From an uncultured Collinsella sp. (lineage in GTDB: Bacteria; Actinomycetota; Coriobacteriia; Coriobacteriales; Coriobacteriaceae), in contig CAUBMI010000002.1 of assembly GCA_958436995.1 (NCBI GenBank), positions 1 to 64,000 of the forward strand: a stretch of DNA of 64,000 nt, in the 5' to 3' direction. Shown piece by piece: positions 16,490 through 25,230 of this stretch (positions within the stretch are counted from its first letter, which is position 1; each line of letters starts with the position of its first letter). Position numbers and translations under genes: made by a program. The notes beneath the pieces are model-generated. The model was given only the letters and a program-made list of their open reading frames with translations, was not told where the DNA came from and did no database searches.

Positions 16490-17227
16490 ATGGGCTTCTT
16501 TGACAAGATGTTCGAGAAGAAAGAGTGCGCGATTTGCGGTACCGAGCTGGGACTTCTAGGTAAGACAAAAATCAATGAAGGCTACCTGTGCAAAGAGTGC
16601 GCCGGCAAGCTCTCCCCCTACTTTCACGGCTATCGCTCCAGCACCGCGGACGATATCCGCGAGCAGATCGCCTACCGCGAGGCCAATGCCGAGCGCTTGG
16701 CGTCGTTCAACCCCACGCGCACGCTTTCTGCCGGGCGCACCAACATCATGCTCGATGAGGACGCGGGCCTGCTGATCATCACCTCGCAGAGCCGCTGGCG
16801 CGACGCCAATCCCGACATCATCGAGTTCTCGCAGGTACTCGGCTGCGATATGGATATCGACGAGCATCGCACCGAAATCTATCGCGAGACCAAGGACGGC
16901 GAGCGCGAGAGCTACAATCCGCCGCGCTACGACCTGGATTACGACTTTAATCTGACCATTCACGTCAACACGCCGTACTTTACCGAGATCAACCTGCGCG
17001 TGAACGACTCCACCATCGATCAGCGCGGCTCCATCGAATACCGCGAGGCCAAGCGCCAGGCAACCGAGGTCCGCGACGCGCTGGTGCAGCTGCGCCAGGA
17101 GACGCGCGACAGCGTCGTGGCCGCCAAGGCCCCCAAGACCGCGGTGACCTGCCCCTTCTGCGGAGCCACCACCATTCCCGATGCCAGTGGGCGCTGCGAA
17201 TACTGCGGCGGCGCCATCGGCGCATAG
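16490..17227 (+). CDS. DUF4428-type zinc-ribbon protein
   Basis: 245 residues. The N-terminus has CAICG...CKECAGKLSP (residues 11-42), a treble-clef/DUF4428-like zinc site. A middle domain (about 60-190) has no named family. The C-terminus has CPFCGATTIPDASGRCEYCGGAIG, a second zinc ribbon. No membrane segment. GGGAGG precedes the ATG. The next gene starts 24 bases downstream, and with the SPFH gene this makes a three-gene operon resembling the Bacillus ydjGHI group of cell-envelope stress genes. Role in the complex is unknown; zinc ribbons probably mediate protein contacts. Confidence 0.82.
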   Translation: MGFFDKMFEKKECAICGTELGLLGKTKINEGYLCKECAGKLSPYFHGYRSSTADDIREQIAYREANAERLASFNPTRTLSAGRTNIMLDEDAGLLIITSQSRWRDANPDIIEFSQVLGCDMDIDEHRTEIYRETKDGERESYNPPRYDLDYDFNLTIHVNTPYFTEINLRVNDSTIDQRGSIEYREAKRQATEVRDALVQLRQETRDSVVAAKAPKTAVTCPFCGATTIPDASGRCEYCGGAIGA

Positions 17228-17251
17228 CCTCCGGCACGGAAAGGACCGATC

Positions 17252-18574
17252 ATGGCCTTCGAGAGCGTCAACTATCAGTGCCCTGCCTGCGGTGGTCCCC
17301 TGCATTTTGCCAGCGCCGAGCAAAAGCTTGTCTGCGACTACTGTGACTCACGCTTTGAAGTCGAAGAAGTCGAGGCCCTCTATCGCGAGCGCCAGGACAA
17401 GGCAGATGCCAAAGCCGATGCCGCAGCCGCAGCTCCCAAACCTGCTGCCGACGATGCCGTGCAGGAGCTCGCCCAAAACGCCGGCTACATCTGCTCGTCG
17501 TGCGGCGCCGAGCTCGTGTCCGACGGCACCGTCGCCGTCACCACCTGCCCGTACTGCGGCAACTCCGCCGTGGCGCCCGGCCAGCTCTCTGGCGACTTCT
17601 CGCCCGACCTGGTGATTCCGTTTAAGCTCGGGCGCGACGACGTCACGGCCGCACTCAAGAAACACTACAAGGGCAAGATCTTGCTGCCCAAGAGCTTTGT
17701 CACCGGCAACCACATCGACGAGGTCCAAGGTGTCTACGTGCCGTTTTGGCTCTACGGCGCCCGCGTGGACGGCGAAGTGTACTTTGACGCGACCAACGAG
17801 ACCGTGACCGAGGAATCCGACCGCACCGTCACGACCACCGACCACTACGATGCCTATCGCAAGGGCAATATCTCGTTTAAGCGCGTGCCCGTCGACGGAT
17901 CGTCCAAGATGCCCGACGGCCACATGGACGCCATCGAGCCGTTTGACTACGACGCGCTGCGTCCGTTCTCGGTCGCATATATGCCCGGCTACATCGCCAA
18001 CCGTTACGACGAGGACTGCGAGACCTGCAAGGCGCGCGCCGAGCGCCGTATGGAAGAAAGCACGATCTCGGCCCTGCGCGAGACTGTCGTCGACGAATAC
18101 GACGATGCCACGGTCGAAAGCAAGCAGCTCGACTACACCTGGGAAGACAGCGACTACGCCCTGTTCCCCGTCTGGATGCTCTCCACCTCGTGGAACGGCA
18201 AGAGCTACCTGTTTGCCATGAACGGCCAGACCGGCCGCTTGGTCGGCGAGCTCCCCTGCTCCAAGCCCAAGCTCGCTATTGCCTCGGTGCTGTTCTTTGT
18301 GATCGGATTTATCCTCTCCCAGATTCTCTTTATGGGTGAGAACGCCTTCGATCCGGATTACCTCGCCTTTGATATCGAGGGCATCCTCATCAACATCGTC
18401 GCGCCGCTGATCATCGTGATTATCGGAGACGTGCTACTGGTAGGCCAGCTCAAGACGGCCAACGAGGCCACCCACGCCGACGAGTACTGCGGCGAGCTCG
18501 ACCTGACCGAGAAGCACGACACCTTCAACCACACCGAGACCACCGTTGTCATGAAAGACGACAAGGACGACTAA
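17252..18574 (+). CDS. TFIIB-type zinc-ribbon membrane protein
   Basis: 440 residues. Two zinc ribbons at the N-terminus (CPACGG...CDYCDSR and CSSCGAEL...CPYCGNS, to about residue 110) are separated by an Ala/Lys/Asp linker. A large soluble domain follows (FVTGNHIDEVQGVYVPFWLYGA), then two hydrophobic helices near residues 345-365 and 378-400 and an acidic tail. It resembles Bacillus YdjG-like zinc-ribbon membrane proteins. Second gene of the operon, 24 bases after the first and 48 before the SPFH gene. Likely membrane anchor of the assembly. Confidence 0.82.
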   Translation: MAFESVNYQCPACGGPLHFASAEQKLVCDYCDSRFEVEEVEALYRERQDKADAKADAAAAAPKPAADDAVQELAQNAGYICSSCGAELVSDGTVAVTTCPYCGNSAVAPGQLSGDFSPDLVIPFKLGRDDVTAALKKHYKGKILLPKSFVTGNHIDEVQGVYVPFWLYGARVDGEVYFDATNETVTEESDRTVTTTDHYDAYRKGNISFKRVPVDGSSKMPDGHMDAIEPFDYDALRPFSVAYMPGYIANRYDEDCETCKARAERRMEESTISALRETVVDEYDDATVESKQLDYTWEDSDYALFPVWMLSTSWNGKSYLFAMNGQTGRLVGELPCSKPKLAIASVLFFVIGFILSQILFMGENAFDPDYLAFDIEGILINIVAPLIIVIIGDVLLVGQLKTANEATHADEYCGELDLTEKHDTFNHTETTVVMKDDKDD

Positions 18575-18622
18575 GCAATCCGACCAATACCACCCGGCCT
18601 TTGACGAGAAAGGAAGATCACC

Positions 18623-19864
18623 ATGGGACTCTTGAAAGCTGGATTGGGTGCTGCCGGCGGCGTCATGGCCGACCAGTGGAAGGAATTTATCTATTGCGAA
18701 TCGATGCCTGCTGACGTCTTGGCCTGCAAGGGCAGCAAACGCACCGGTGGCCGCAGCTCCAACACGCGCGGCGAGGACAACGTCATCTCCAACGGCTCGG
18801 TCATCGCCGTCAACGACGGCCAGGGCATGCTCGTGGTGCAAAACGGCAAGATCATCGAAGTCGCACTGGAGCCCGGTGAGTTCGTCTTCGATACCGGCAG
18901 CGAGCCGAGCGTCTTTAGCGGCAACCTGGGCGATTCCATCAAGGAGACCTTCGCCAATATCGGCAGCCGCTTTACCTTTGGCGGCGACGCGGGCAAGGAC
19001 CAGCGCGTCTACTTCATCAACACCAAGGAGATCATCGGCAACAAGTACGGCACCGCCTCGCCCGTGCCCTTCCGCGTGGTCGATAACAACATTGGCCTGG
19101 ACGTTGACATCTCCGTGCGCTGCAACGGCGAGTACTCGTACCGCATCACCAACCCGCTGCTGTTCTACACCAACGTGTGCGGCAACGTGACCGATAGCTA
19201 CACGCGCGACAAGATCGACAGCCAGCTTAAGTCCGAGCTGCTCACCGCCCTGCAGCCCGCCTTTGCCAAGATCTCGGAGATGGGCATTCGCTACAGCGCC
19301 ATCCCCGGTCACACCACCGAGCTCGCCCGCGCGCTCAACGAGGTCCTCTCTGCCGACTGGCGCGACCTGCGTGGTGTCGAGATCGTGAGCTTTGGCGTCA
19401 ACTCCATCGCAGCCTCGCAAGAAGACGAGCAGATGATCAAGGACCTGCAGAAAGCCGCCGTCATGCGCGATCCCACTATGGCGGCAGCCAACATTGCCAG
19501 CGCCCAGAGCGATGCAATGCGCGCGGCAGCCGCCAATCCCAACGGCGCGATGGCAGGCTTTATGGGCATGGGCATGGCAGGTGGCATGGGCGGCATGAAC
19601 GCCAGCCAGCTGTTCGCCGCCGGCCAGGCACAGCAGCAGGCCGCCCCGCAGCCGGCTCCGGCACCCGCTCCCGCACCGGCTCCTGCCGCTGCCCCCGCGG
19701 CCGGCACATGGACCTGCAGCTGCGGCGCCACCAACACCGGCAAGTTCTGCTCCGAGTGTGGCAGTCCCGCACCCGCCCCGGCACCGGCCAAGTGGTTCTG
19801 CCCCAACTGCGGCAGCGAAAACGGCGGCAAGTTCTGCAGCAACTGCGGAACGCCCAGGCCCTAG
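18623..19864 (+). CDS. SPFH-domain protein with C-terminal zinc ribbons (YdjI-like)
   Basis: 413 residues. The N-terminal two thirds match the SPFH/virion-core-like family (MADQWKEFIYCE...LVVQNGKIIEV...EPGEFVFDT), which forms oligomeric membrane-associated scaffolds. It is followed by a Met/Gly-rich stretch, a Pro/Ala low-complexity linker (about 340-362) and two zinc ribbons (CSCGATNTGKFCSECG and CPNCGSENGGKFCSNCG). AAAGGAAG precedes the ATG. Third gene of the zinc-ribbon operon. In Bacillus the equivalent module belongs to the sigma-W cell-envelope stress response; whether that applies here is inference. Confidence 0.85.
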   Translation: MGLLKAGLGAAGGVMADQWKEFIYCESMPADVLACKGSKRTGGRSSNTRGEDNVISNGSVIAVNDGQGMLVVQNGKIIEVALEPGEFVFDTGSEPSVFSGNLGDSIKETFANIGSRFTFGGDAGKDQRVYFINTKEIIGNKYGTASPVPFRVVDNNIGLDVDISVRCNGEYSYRITNPLLFYTNVCGNVTDSYTRDKIDSQLKSELLTALQPAFAKISEMGIRYSAIPGHTTELARALNEVLSADWRDLRGVEIVSFGVNSIAASQEDEQMIKDLQKAAVMRDPTMAAANIASAQSDAMRAAAANPNGAMAGFMGMGMAGGMGGMNASQLFAAGQAQQQAAPQPAPAPAPAPAPAAAPAAGTWTCSCGATNTGKFCSECGSPAPAPAPAKWFCPNCGSENGGKFCSNCGTPRP

Positions 19865-19944
19865 CCCCTCTATCTGGTAATTGGCGGGGGATCCGCCACC
19901 CCCGCATTTGCTTCTATGGGTTTTTATACAAGAAGGAGGACACC

Positions 19945-20784
19945 ATGAAGACAACGTTCAAAAAGTCCGTACTCGCATTTTTGACATGCGTCCTGGCGCT
20001 CGCCTTTGCCCTCACGGGCTGCAGCGGCGGCAAAGACCCCAAGGCCAACTTTGTCGGCAGCTGGAAGCTCTCGGGTGGAACCACGGAGGGCGAAGAGCTG
20101 ACCGATGAGTATATGGATATGTTCGAGGAATGGGGCATCAGCTGCATCTTGGTCCTGGACGAAGACGGCACGGGCAGCCTCGATTTGTTCTCCGAAGTTT
20201 CCGACCTAAAGTGGGAGGCCAAGGACGCTACCACCGCGAGTATCACCGTCGACAAGGAGACGACCGACGTGAAGCTCGAGGACGGCAAGCTTGTCCTTGA
20301 GGACGGCGAGGACAAGCTCATCTTTAGCAAGTCCGATAAGGACCTATCCGGTACCGTGAAGAAGGATCGCGAGGCCGCCGAGAAGGAAGAGGAAGTCGAG
20401 GAGGCCGTCGAAGACGGCGATGTCCAGAGCGTCGAAATCTCCCCCGCCGTCACCGTCGCCGATGACGATCTGTGCACCATCACCATCACCGAGAAGTTCA
20501 AGGACGAGTGGGACGACATCGGCTTTGTCGTCAACATCACCAACAAGAGCGACAAGGACCTGACCTTCTACGCTCCCACCGGCAAGACAAACGTCAACGG
20601 CACCATGAAGGAAGCCTGGTTCTCGGCCCACCTGATGCCCGGCACCAACGCCACTGAGGAATTCACGTTCTCGAACGGCACGCTCGATAGCCTTGACGAC
20701 CTGGTCAACACGACCATCGGCATCGACGCCTACCTGACCGATTCCTACGAGGACGTCGCCTCCTACAGCGCAACCATCGCGTAA
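19945..20784 (+). CDS. Lipoprotein with DUF5067-like C-terminal domain
   Basis: 279 residues. Basic start, hydrophobic helix and lipobox ALTG-C (Cys near 26). The first half is a small beta domain (NFVGSWKLSGG, typical of lipocalin-like or DUF5640-like repeats); a Glu/Lys coiled linker (near 140-155) joins it to a beta-sandwich with LTFYAPTGKTNVNG, like the DUF5067/FxLYD extracellular domains. AAGGAGGA lies 4 bases before the ATG. It follows the SPFH gene by 80 bases on the same strand and ends at a strong terminator, so it may be the last gene of that operon. Family assignment is tentative. Confidence 0.75.
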   Translation: MKTTFKKSVLAFLTCVLALAFALTGCSGGKDPKANFVGSWKLSGGTTEGEELTDEYMDMFEEWGISCILVLDEDGTGSLDLFSEVSDLKWEAKDATTASITVDKETTDVKLEDGKLVLEDGEDKLIFSKSDKDLSGTVKKDREAAEKEEEVEEAVEDGDVQSVEISPAVTVADDDLCTITITEKFKDEWDDIGFVVNITNKSDKDLTFYAPTGKTNVNGTMKEAWFSAHLMPGTNATEEFTFSNGTLDSLDDLVNTTIGIDAYLTDSYEDVASYSATIA

Positions 20785-20835
20785 CGGCACGTAACATCAG
20801 CCGCGGATTGGCGGACACATCCGCGCACACCAGAC

Positions 20836-20864
20836 GGGGCCGCAGGAGATGATCCTGCGGCCCC
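20836..20864. terminator. Bidirectional terminator
   Basis: GGGGCCGCAGGA pairs with TCCTGCGGCCCC around a short loop. It lies between the convergent lipoprotein and response-regulator genes. Confidence 0.75.
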
Positions 20865-20892
20865 GCCGCTTTATGCCGATGCGCAACGAGCG

Positions 20893-21513
20893 CTAGCGCT
20901 CTATGTTGGGAACGATGCTGCCCTCGGTCACCGCATGTACGGCCAGACGCATGATGTTGTCGTAGCCGGTCTTGCTCAGGATCTCCGAGATGCGGCGCTT
21001 GATGGTGCCCTCGCTCATAAACAGCTCGGCCGCAATCTCGCGGCGGCTTTTACCCTCGCAGGCAAGGCGCAAGATCGACAGCTCGACATCGTCGAGGGCC
21101 GCCGTGCCCGAGAAGATGCTCTCGGGCGGCTTGGGAAATGTGCAGTAACCCGCCAGCGTGGAGCGCATCACGGCGAACAGCTCGTCGATACCGACGTTCT
21201 TGTACACAAAGCTATCGACGCCCGCCTCGCGGGCCTGATCGACAAAGGTGATCTCGGGCATGCCTGTCATGATAATGATGCGACACTCGGGCAGCTGCTC
21301 CTTGATGCGTGCCGCCGCCACGATGCCGTTTGAATCGTGCTCGGTGCACACGTCCATCAGTATCATGTCCGGGCGCTCCTTGAGCGCGACACCCAAGGCC
21401 TCGGAGGCATCGGCGATCGCGGCAACGACGGTCATATCGGGCTGGTCGCCAACGGAGCGCGCCAGGCTCTCGCGCAGGATGGCCTGATCTTCGACAATTA
21501 ACACGCGGATCAT
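20893..21513 (-). CDS. NarL/LuxR-family response regulator
   Basis: 206 residues: receiver domain (1-120) with acidic pocket Glu8-Asp9, phosphoacceptor Asp54 in LMDVCTE, Thr in IIMTG and Lys in FVYKN, then a LuxR-type helix-turn-helix (LDDVELSILRLACEGKSRREIAAELFMSEGTIKRR). It is the last gene of a three-gene operon and its ATG overlaps the kinase stop (ATGA), implying translational coupling. It should be phosphorylated by the kinase at 21510 and bind DNA as a dimer. Targets unknown; no divergent gene is next to it. Confidence 0.92.
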   Translation of the reverse strand: MIRVLIVEDQAILRESLARSVGDQPDMTVVAAIADASEALGVALKERPDMILMDVCTEHDSNGIVAAARIKEQLPECRIIIMTGMPEITFVDQAREAGVDSFVYKNVGIDELFAVMRSTLAGYCTFPKPPESIFSGTAALDDVELSILRLACEGKSRREIAAELFMSEGTIKRRISEILSKTGYDNIMRLAVHAVTEGSIVPNIER

Positions 21514-23009
21514 GAGTTTCTCCTTTGGGACGTGTCGCTAGCGTTAAGCGGAATGGATACCGTAAGCGTAAAGGGCGGGGTGGCGTGGACCTCTAGGCTG
21601 CCACCCAGATCTTGCGCGACATGCCTCATACCTGGGATACCCGTTCCCTCGCGATACGATACGGGGGCCGGGGACCCGTCGTTAGAAATCGTCATGTGCG
21701 CGACGGCGTCAGCATCCGTCCTCTCCTGCCACAAGCGCACATGGACCCGATGCGCCTGCGCATGCTTGGTGGCGTTGGTCGAGGCCTCGCGGATAATCTG
21801 CAAAAAGGCAGCGGCGACACGCGCGTCCTCAGGCAGCGCACCCTCAACATCGATCTGCACGCTCACCAGGCCAAAAGCATGGACGATATCGCCCAGTTGC
21901 TCTGCCGGTTCGGTGTCGCCCCCGCTGCGCAGATCGGCAGCGATTGAGCGCAGCAGCGGGTCGATCTGCTCGAGCGACTCGTCGTCCAAGCGCCCCTCCT
22001 CCAAATAGCGATGAAGGATTGATAGGCGCTGGCCGATCACATCGTGAACGCGGGTGCGCATGCGCAGATAGGCCGCATTGTCGGCAACTTTTTTGACTTC
22101 TTCGATCTGGGCCTGGAGCTCTTGGCCCGCAAGCTCAAGCAGGTGATTGGCCTGCGCCAGGCGGTCATGCGCATGCGCATACTCTGTCACGTCCAGACCG
22201 ATTATGCGCTCGAACGAACGGCCCGAGACCATAACGTCATCGCACACAAACAGGCGAATCTCGGCGGGAGAAACCTCGACCACCGCACGCGCCTCACCAA
22301 AGCGGTCCAGGTTGATCCGCACGCGGTTCTTACCGCCTTCGGGCATTTGCATGCTGAGCTTGCGCAGGTCGTTCCATGTACCGCTCATATCGCCTAGGTC
22401 GGTGGGCATATGAAGCTCCGCCAGGTTTTTGCGCATGCAGCGGTTCATGAGCAGTGGACGGCCCCTCGAGTCCAGATACAGGATGCCCACGGGAATCACG
22501 TTGATGGTTTCAATCGTCGAGAACGCGGTGATATCCTCTTGGCGGTTACGGACGTCCATCAAGAGCGCCGCGACGGAACGGAACAGGAAGAACGCTCCCT
22601 CTGCGATAAGGACAACGGCCCACACCGAGCCCATGGCAAAAACCACCGGCGGTGTCACGGCGCCAACAAGCAGCAGCTCGGCCAGCATGACAGGGCGACG
22701 ATAGCGCACCATAAGGACCACGCCATAGGCAAAGATCGCGGCATTGAGCCACAGCACTCCGCCCATTGCCCTGGCGCAAACGTCAAGCGGCGCCACCAGA
22801 TACGAGCCAGACGACGCGAATAAGATGAGCGCCGAAATCATCAGGTGAAGCACAAGGCTCGTCTCGTAGGCGCAAATCACCTTACGGTTATAGGACGAGC
22901 GGCGCGATGCGATGAGCGGGACGTGGATCATCTGCAGACACGCAGCCAGGGCAAAGACAACATCGAGCGCAACGATTTGGGGAAGGATGAACGAAATCTG
23001 CATCGTCAC
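21510..23009 (-). CDS. Membrane sensor histidine kinase (HisKA_3 type)
   Basis: About 499 residues. Six or so hydrophobic helices occupy the first 160 residues, followed by a PAS-like region (IPVGILYLDSRGRPLLMNR), a coiled linker, and a NarX/DegS-type dimerisation helix with the phosphoacceptor His in RTRVHDVIGQRLSILHR (near residue 325). The ATPase part has the N box EASTNATKHA and the G box GTGIPGMRH. The frame opens at a GTG (23009) whose GTGA overlaps the upstream stop; an ATG at 23003 is the alternative. Coupled to both neighbours. Signal unknown. Confidence 0.9.
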   Translation of the reverse strand: MTMQISFILPQIVALDVVFALAACLQMIHVPLIASRRSSYNRKVICAYETSLVLHLMISALILFASSGSYLVAPLDVCARAMGGVLWLNAAIFAYGVVLMVRYRRPVMLAELLLVGAVTPPVVFAMGSVWAVVLIAEGAFFLFRSVAALLMDVRNRQEDITAFSTIETINVIPVGILYLDSRGRPLLMNRCMRKNLAELHMPTDLGDMSGTWNDLRKLSMQMPEGGKNRVRINLDRFGEARAVVEVSPAEIRLFVCDDVMVSGRSFERIIGLDVTEYAHAHDRLAQANHLLELAGQELQAQIEEVKKVADNAAYLRMRTRVHDVIGQRLSILHRYLEEGRLDDESLEQIDPLLRSIAADLRSGGDTEPAEQLGDIVHAFGLVSVQIDVEGALPEDARVAAAFLQIIREASTNATKHAQAHRVHVRLWQERTDADAVAHMTISNDGSPAPVSYREGTGIPGMRHVAQDLGGSLEVHATPPFTLTVSIPLNASDTSQRRNS

Positions 23010-24889
23010 TCACCCGCCCTCGGCATCAAGACGATCATGCGCAGCTGGCCGGGCTCGCCCTCAAGGCGGTATGCCACGTTGCGCCCTTGCAGAGCGCTTT
23101 CGAGCTCTTGCGCAGCGGGCGTCTGCGAAAGATCTTCATCATCGTTGGAAAAAAGCGTGGCGCGCAGCTCGACACTGCACCGGTCATGGTCGCCCAAGTG
23201 ATACATAAGCGCCGGATGGTCGGTGGTGTAGGCAAAAAACGCAAAGTCATACACGCAGTCGTACAGGGCGCTTACCGTACTGGCGTGCATCGGGCGCCGT
23301 ATGGCGATAATCGAGGCGCAATCGACATCGATGGTGCGTAGGTCACTTGCAAGCTCGTTGGCAATGAGCTGAATGCGGTCGCGATCAAAGCCGCTCTCCC
23401 CGTGCTGCGCCAGCGTGAGCGACCCCTTGCGCTTGCAATAGGCGACGAGCATCTTGGCGCGCTGCAGCATGCGGTAACGCTCGTGTGAAGACGCCTCGTC
23501 GGTCAACGGTGGCAGCGAGCTCAGCAGGTCGTACATCTCTTCGAACGCGCGGGCAAGCGCCTGGTCCACGTCTTGGACCAGCAAGGTCTCGGCCTCTTGA
23601 TCTGCCAAATGTGTCTTAAGGTCGTAGTCGGCGGCAAGCAGCTCATTTTGGCGTTGCAGCTCCATGCGACGATGCGCCAGTTCGCGATTGAGTTCGTTGA
23701 GCTCCGAGACGTCCTGGGCAAGGAGAGCCGATCCACCCAGCAGCGGAAAGGCGCGATACATTACATCGGGATCGGACGCCACGGCAAAGGCGTGAGCGTG
23801 CCCGTGCTCTTGGACCCGCAACTCCTCACGCACGCCTACCGGCATTGGCTTTGACACCGGCGTGACATAGACTTCCTGCAGGTCACGCGTTAGAACTTTG
23901 AGGTCAAGCGGCAAGGTGCCGAAAATACCGGCGATATCGTGGTACGACGGGATGACACCGCAATCGAGACAGATTTCCATCGCCACCACGCACAGGACGC
24001 AGTAGACAAGTGAAAAATTAAGCCTCCATGCCCAGGGCACACGCAGCGCATATGAAATGGCAAAGAACGCGCCGCCCAATAGGACAAGCGCGGCCGTGCC
24101 CGAGAAACGCTGAATACGAAAAGACGAGGACCGTCCTACCAAGATAAAAAAGGCAACGAAGTTAAAGGCTGTCCATACCAGAACGGTACCGTAGCCCCAA
24201 CCATATGTGTAATCGTTGCTCCAGGTTCCACTCGATCGATCGAAATGGAAGACCTGCTGATGAACATCGTTAGTAAGCACAAAGCTGATAAGCAGGACAG
24301 CCATGACCCACAAAACGGTGCGGTACCGACGCCCCATACGATGCTGTTCCAAACCCGCGAGGCGCAGACCGCACAGCTGGTAGATCAGCGGAATGAGCGT
24401 CATGGGCACGTAGTACAGGTACCACAGCACGGTGGCATAGAACGGCGTGAACGACTTATATTTGAGGATGACCTCGATCATCCACAGGGCACAAATGGCG
24501 GCGATGGCAACAAGGCGGCGGCGCAAGACGTAGTCCAAGCAGCGTAGGTACGCCAACACACCCCAGATTGAAAATGCAATTGCGGCGACAAGCAGCGGGA
24601 GAGAGCTCGAGTGGACGAGCGCATCCACGACCTCTTCGGACACCTCGCTATAGGCGGGCACGGTGTTGGAAAGCTTGGGGTCGGAGGCGAACAGTGCCGG
24701 CAAGACTGCCAAAAGCATAAGGAACAGCGCGGTAATGGCGCCGGCGATAACAAAGACGCGGTGGCGATACACGCCATGCGATATGCCAACAAGGAATCGC
24801 GGCATGGCGAAGAGCCTGCCGCCCCTGGGATCCGCCACGGGTGCGGATCGGGCGGCCGCGTGGCCGATATGTCGCTCGCAGGTACCCAT
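23006..24889 (-). CDS. Membrane protein resembling a histidine kinase without catalytic domain
   Basis: Up to 627 residues. Seven or eight hydrophobic helices fill residues 40-300, similar to the 7TM sensor module of histidine kinases. A PAS-like segment and a Glu/Gln-rich coiled coil (about 400-450) follow. The C-terminal 150 residues look like a worn kinase domain, but I find no phosphoacceptor His motif and no N or G box. It is the first gene of the operon and is coupled to the true kinase by a 4-base overlap. It may be a sensor or allosteric partner of that kinase. The start is uncertain: 24889 or 24805; neither has a strong ribosome binding site. Confidence 0.75.
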   Translation of the reverse strand: MGTCERHIGHAAARSAPVADPRGGRLFAMPRFLVGISHGVYRHRVFVIAGAITALFLMLLAVLPALFASDPKLSNTVPAYSEVSEEVVDALVHSSSLPLLVAAIAFSIWGVLAYLRCLDYVLRRRLVAIAAICALWMIEVILKYKSFTPFYATVLWYLYYVPMTLIPLIYQLCGLRLAGLEQHRMGRRYRTVLWVMAVLLISFVLTNDVHQQVFHFDRSSGTWSNDYTYGWGYGTVLVWTAFNFVAFFILVGRSSSFRIQRFSGTAALVLLGGAFFAISYALRVPWAWRLNFSLVYCVLCVVAMEICLDCGVIPSYHDIAGIFGTLPLDLKVLTRDLQEVYVTPVSKPMPVGVREELRVQEHGHAHAFAVASDPDVMYRAFPLLGGSALLAQDVSELNELNRELAHRRMELQRQNELLAADYDLKTHLADQEAETLLVQDVDQALARAFEEMYDLLSSLPPLTDEASSHERYRMLQRAKMLVAYCKRKGSLTLAQHGESGFDRDRIQLIANELASDLRTIDVDCASIIAIRRPMHASTVSALYDCVYDFAFFAYTTDHPALMYHLGDHDRCSVELRATLFSNDDEDLSQTPAAQELESALQGRNVAYRLEGEPGQLRMIVLMPRAGE

Positions 24890-24967
24890 AGTGCTTTTAG
24901 TGTACCGACAGGCGGGCCCAAAAAGCGGGCCACATGTCCCAAAATCCGCCGACGGCGAGGGACGTCG

Positions 24968-25145
24968 CCAGCGACTAGTCGTTTAAGAACGTCCCCAATG
25001 ACTAAGACAAAACGAGCGAGGATTTTTGGACGCCCAAATGGCGAGAGTGGATAATCTCCCACTTTGAGCCCACAAACAGGCTAAAAACGGGAGATTATCC
25101 ACTCTCATTCTGCGGGCGCTCATTTAAGTACGTCCCCAATGAGTG
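24968..25145. repeat. GTCCCC palindromes and composite repeat (copy 2)
   Basis: Bases 24968-25004 carry a GACTAGTC-type unit with TAAGAACGTCCCC centre. From about 25005 to 25145 the order seen at 16195 recurs: gatttttggac, then a hairpin with gagagtggataatctccc arms, then CTCATT-TAAGTACGTCCCC-AATGAGT. At the hairpin the arms here match perfectly (gataat/attatc) where copy 1 has one mismatch. The gene-free stretch 24890-25230 contains these repeats and a terminator only. Confidence 0.78.
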
Positions 25146-25162
25146 CTTTCACTTCTTTTAAC

Positions 25163-25201
25163 AAAACGCCCGGCGGGCATTAACTGCTCGCCGGGCGTTT
25201 T
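25163..25201. terminator. Strong intrinsic terminator
   Basis: AAAACGCCCGGCG (25163-25175) pairs perfectly with CGCCGGGCGTTTT (25189-25201). It works in either direction and ends the 6-phospho-beta-glucosidase gene. Confidence 0.9.
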
Positions 25202-25230
25202 GGTTAGGAGGCTATGGTTGTTGGGAAGCC

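Noticed and set aside
25163..25201. Attachment site or operator
   Set aside because: Perfect GC stem with flanking A/T runs is a textbook terminator.
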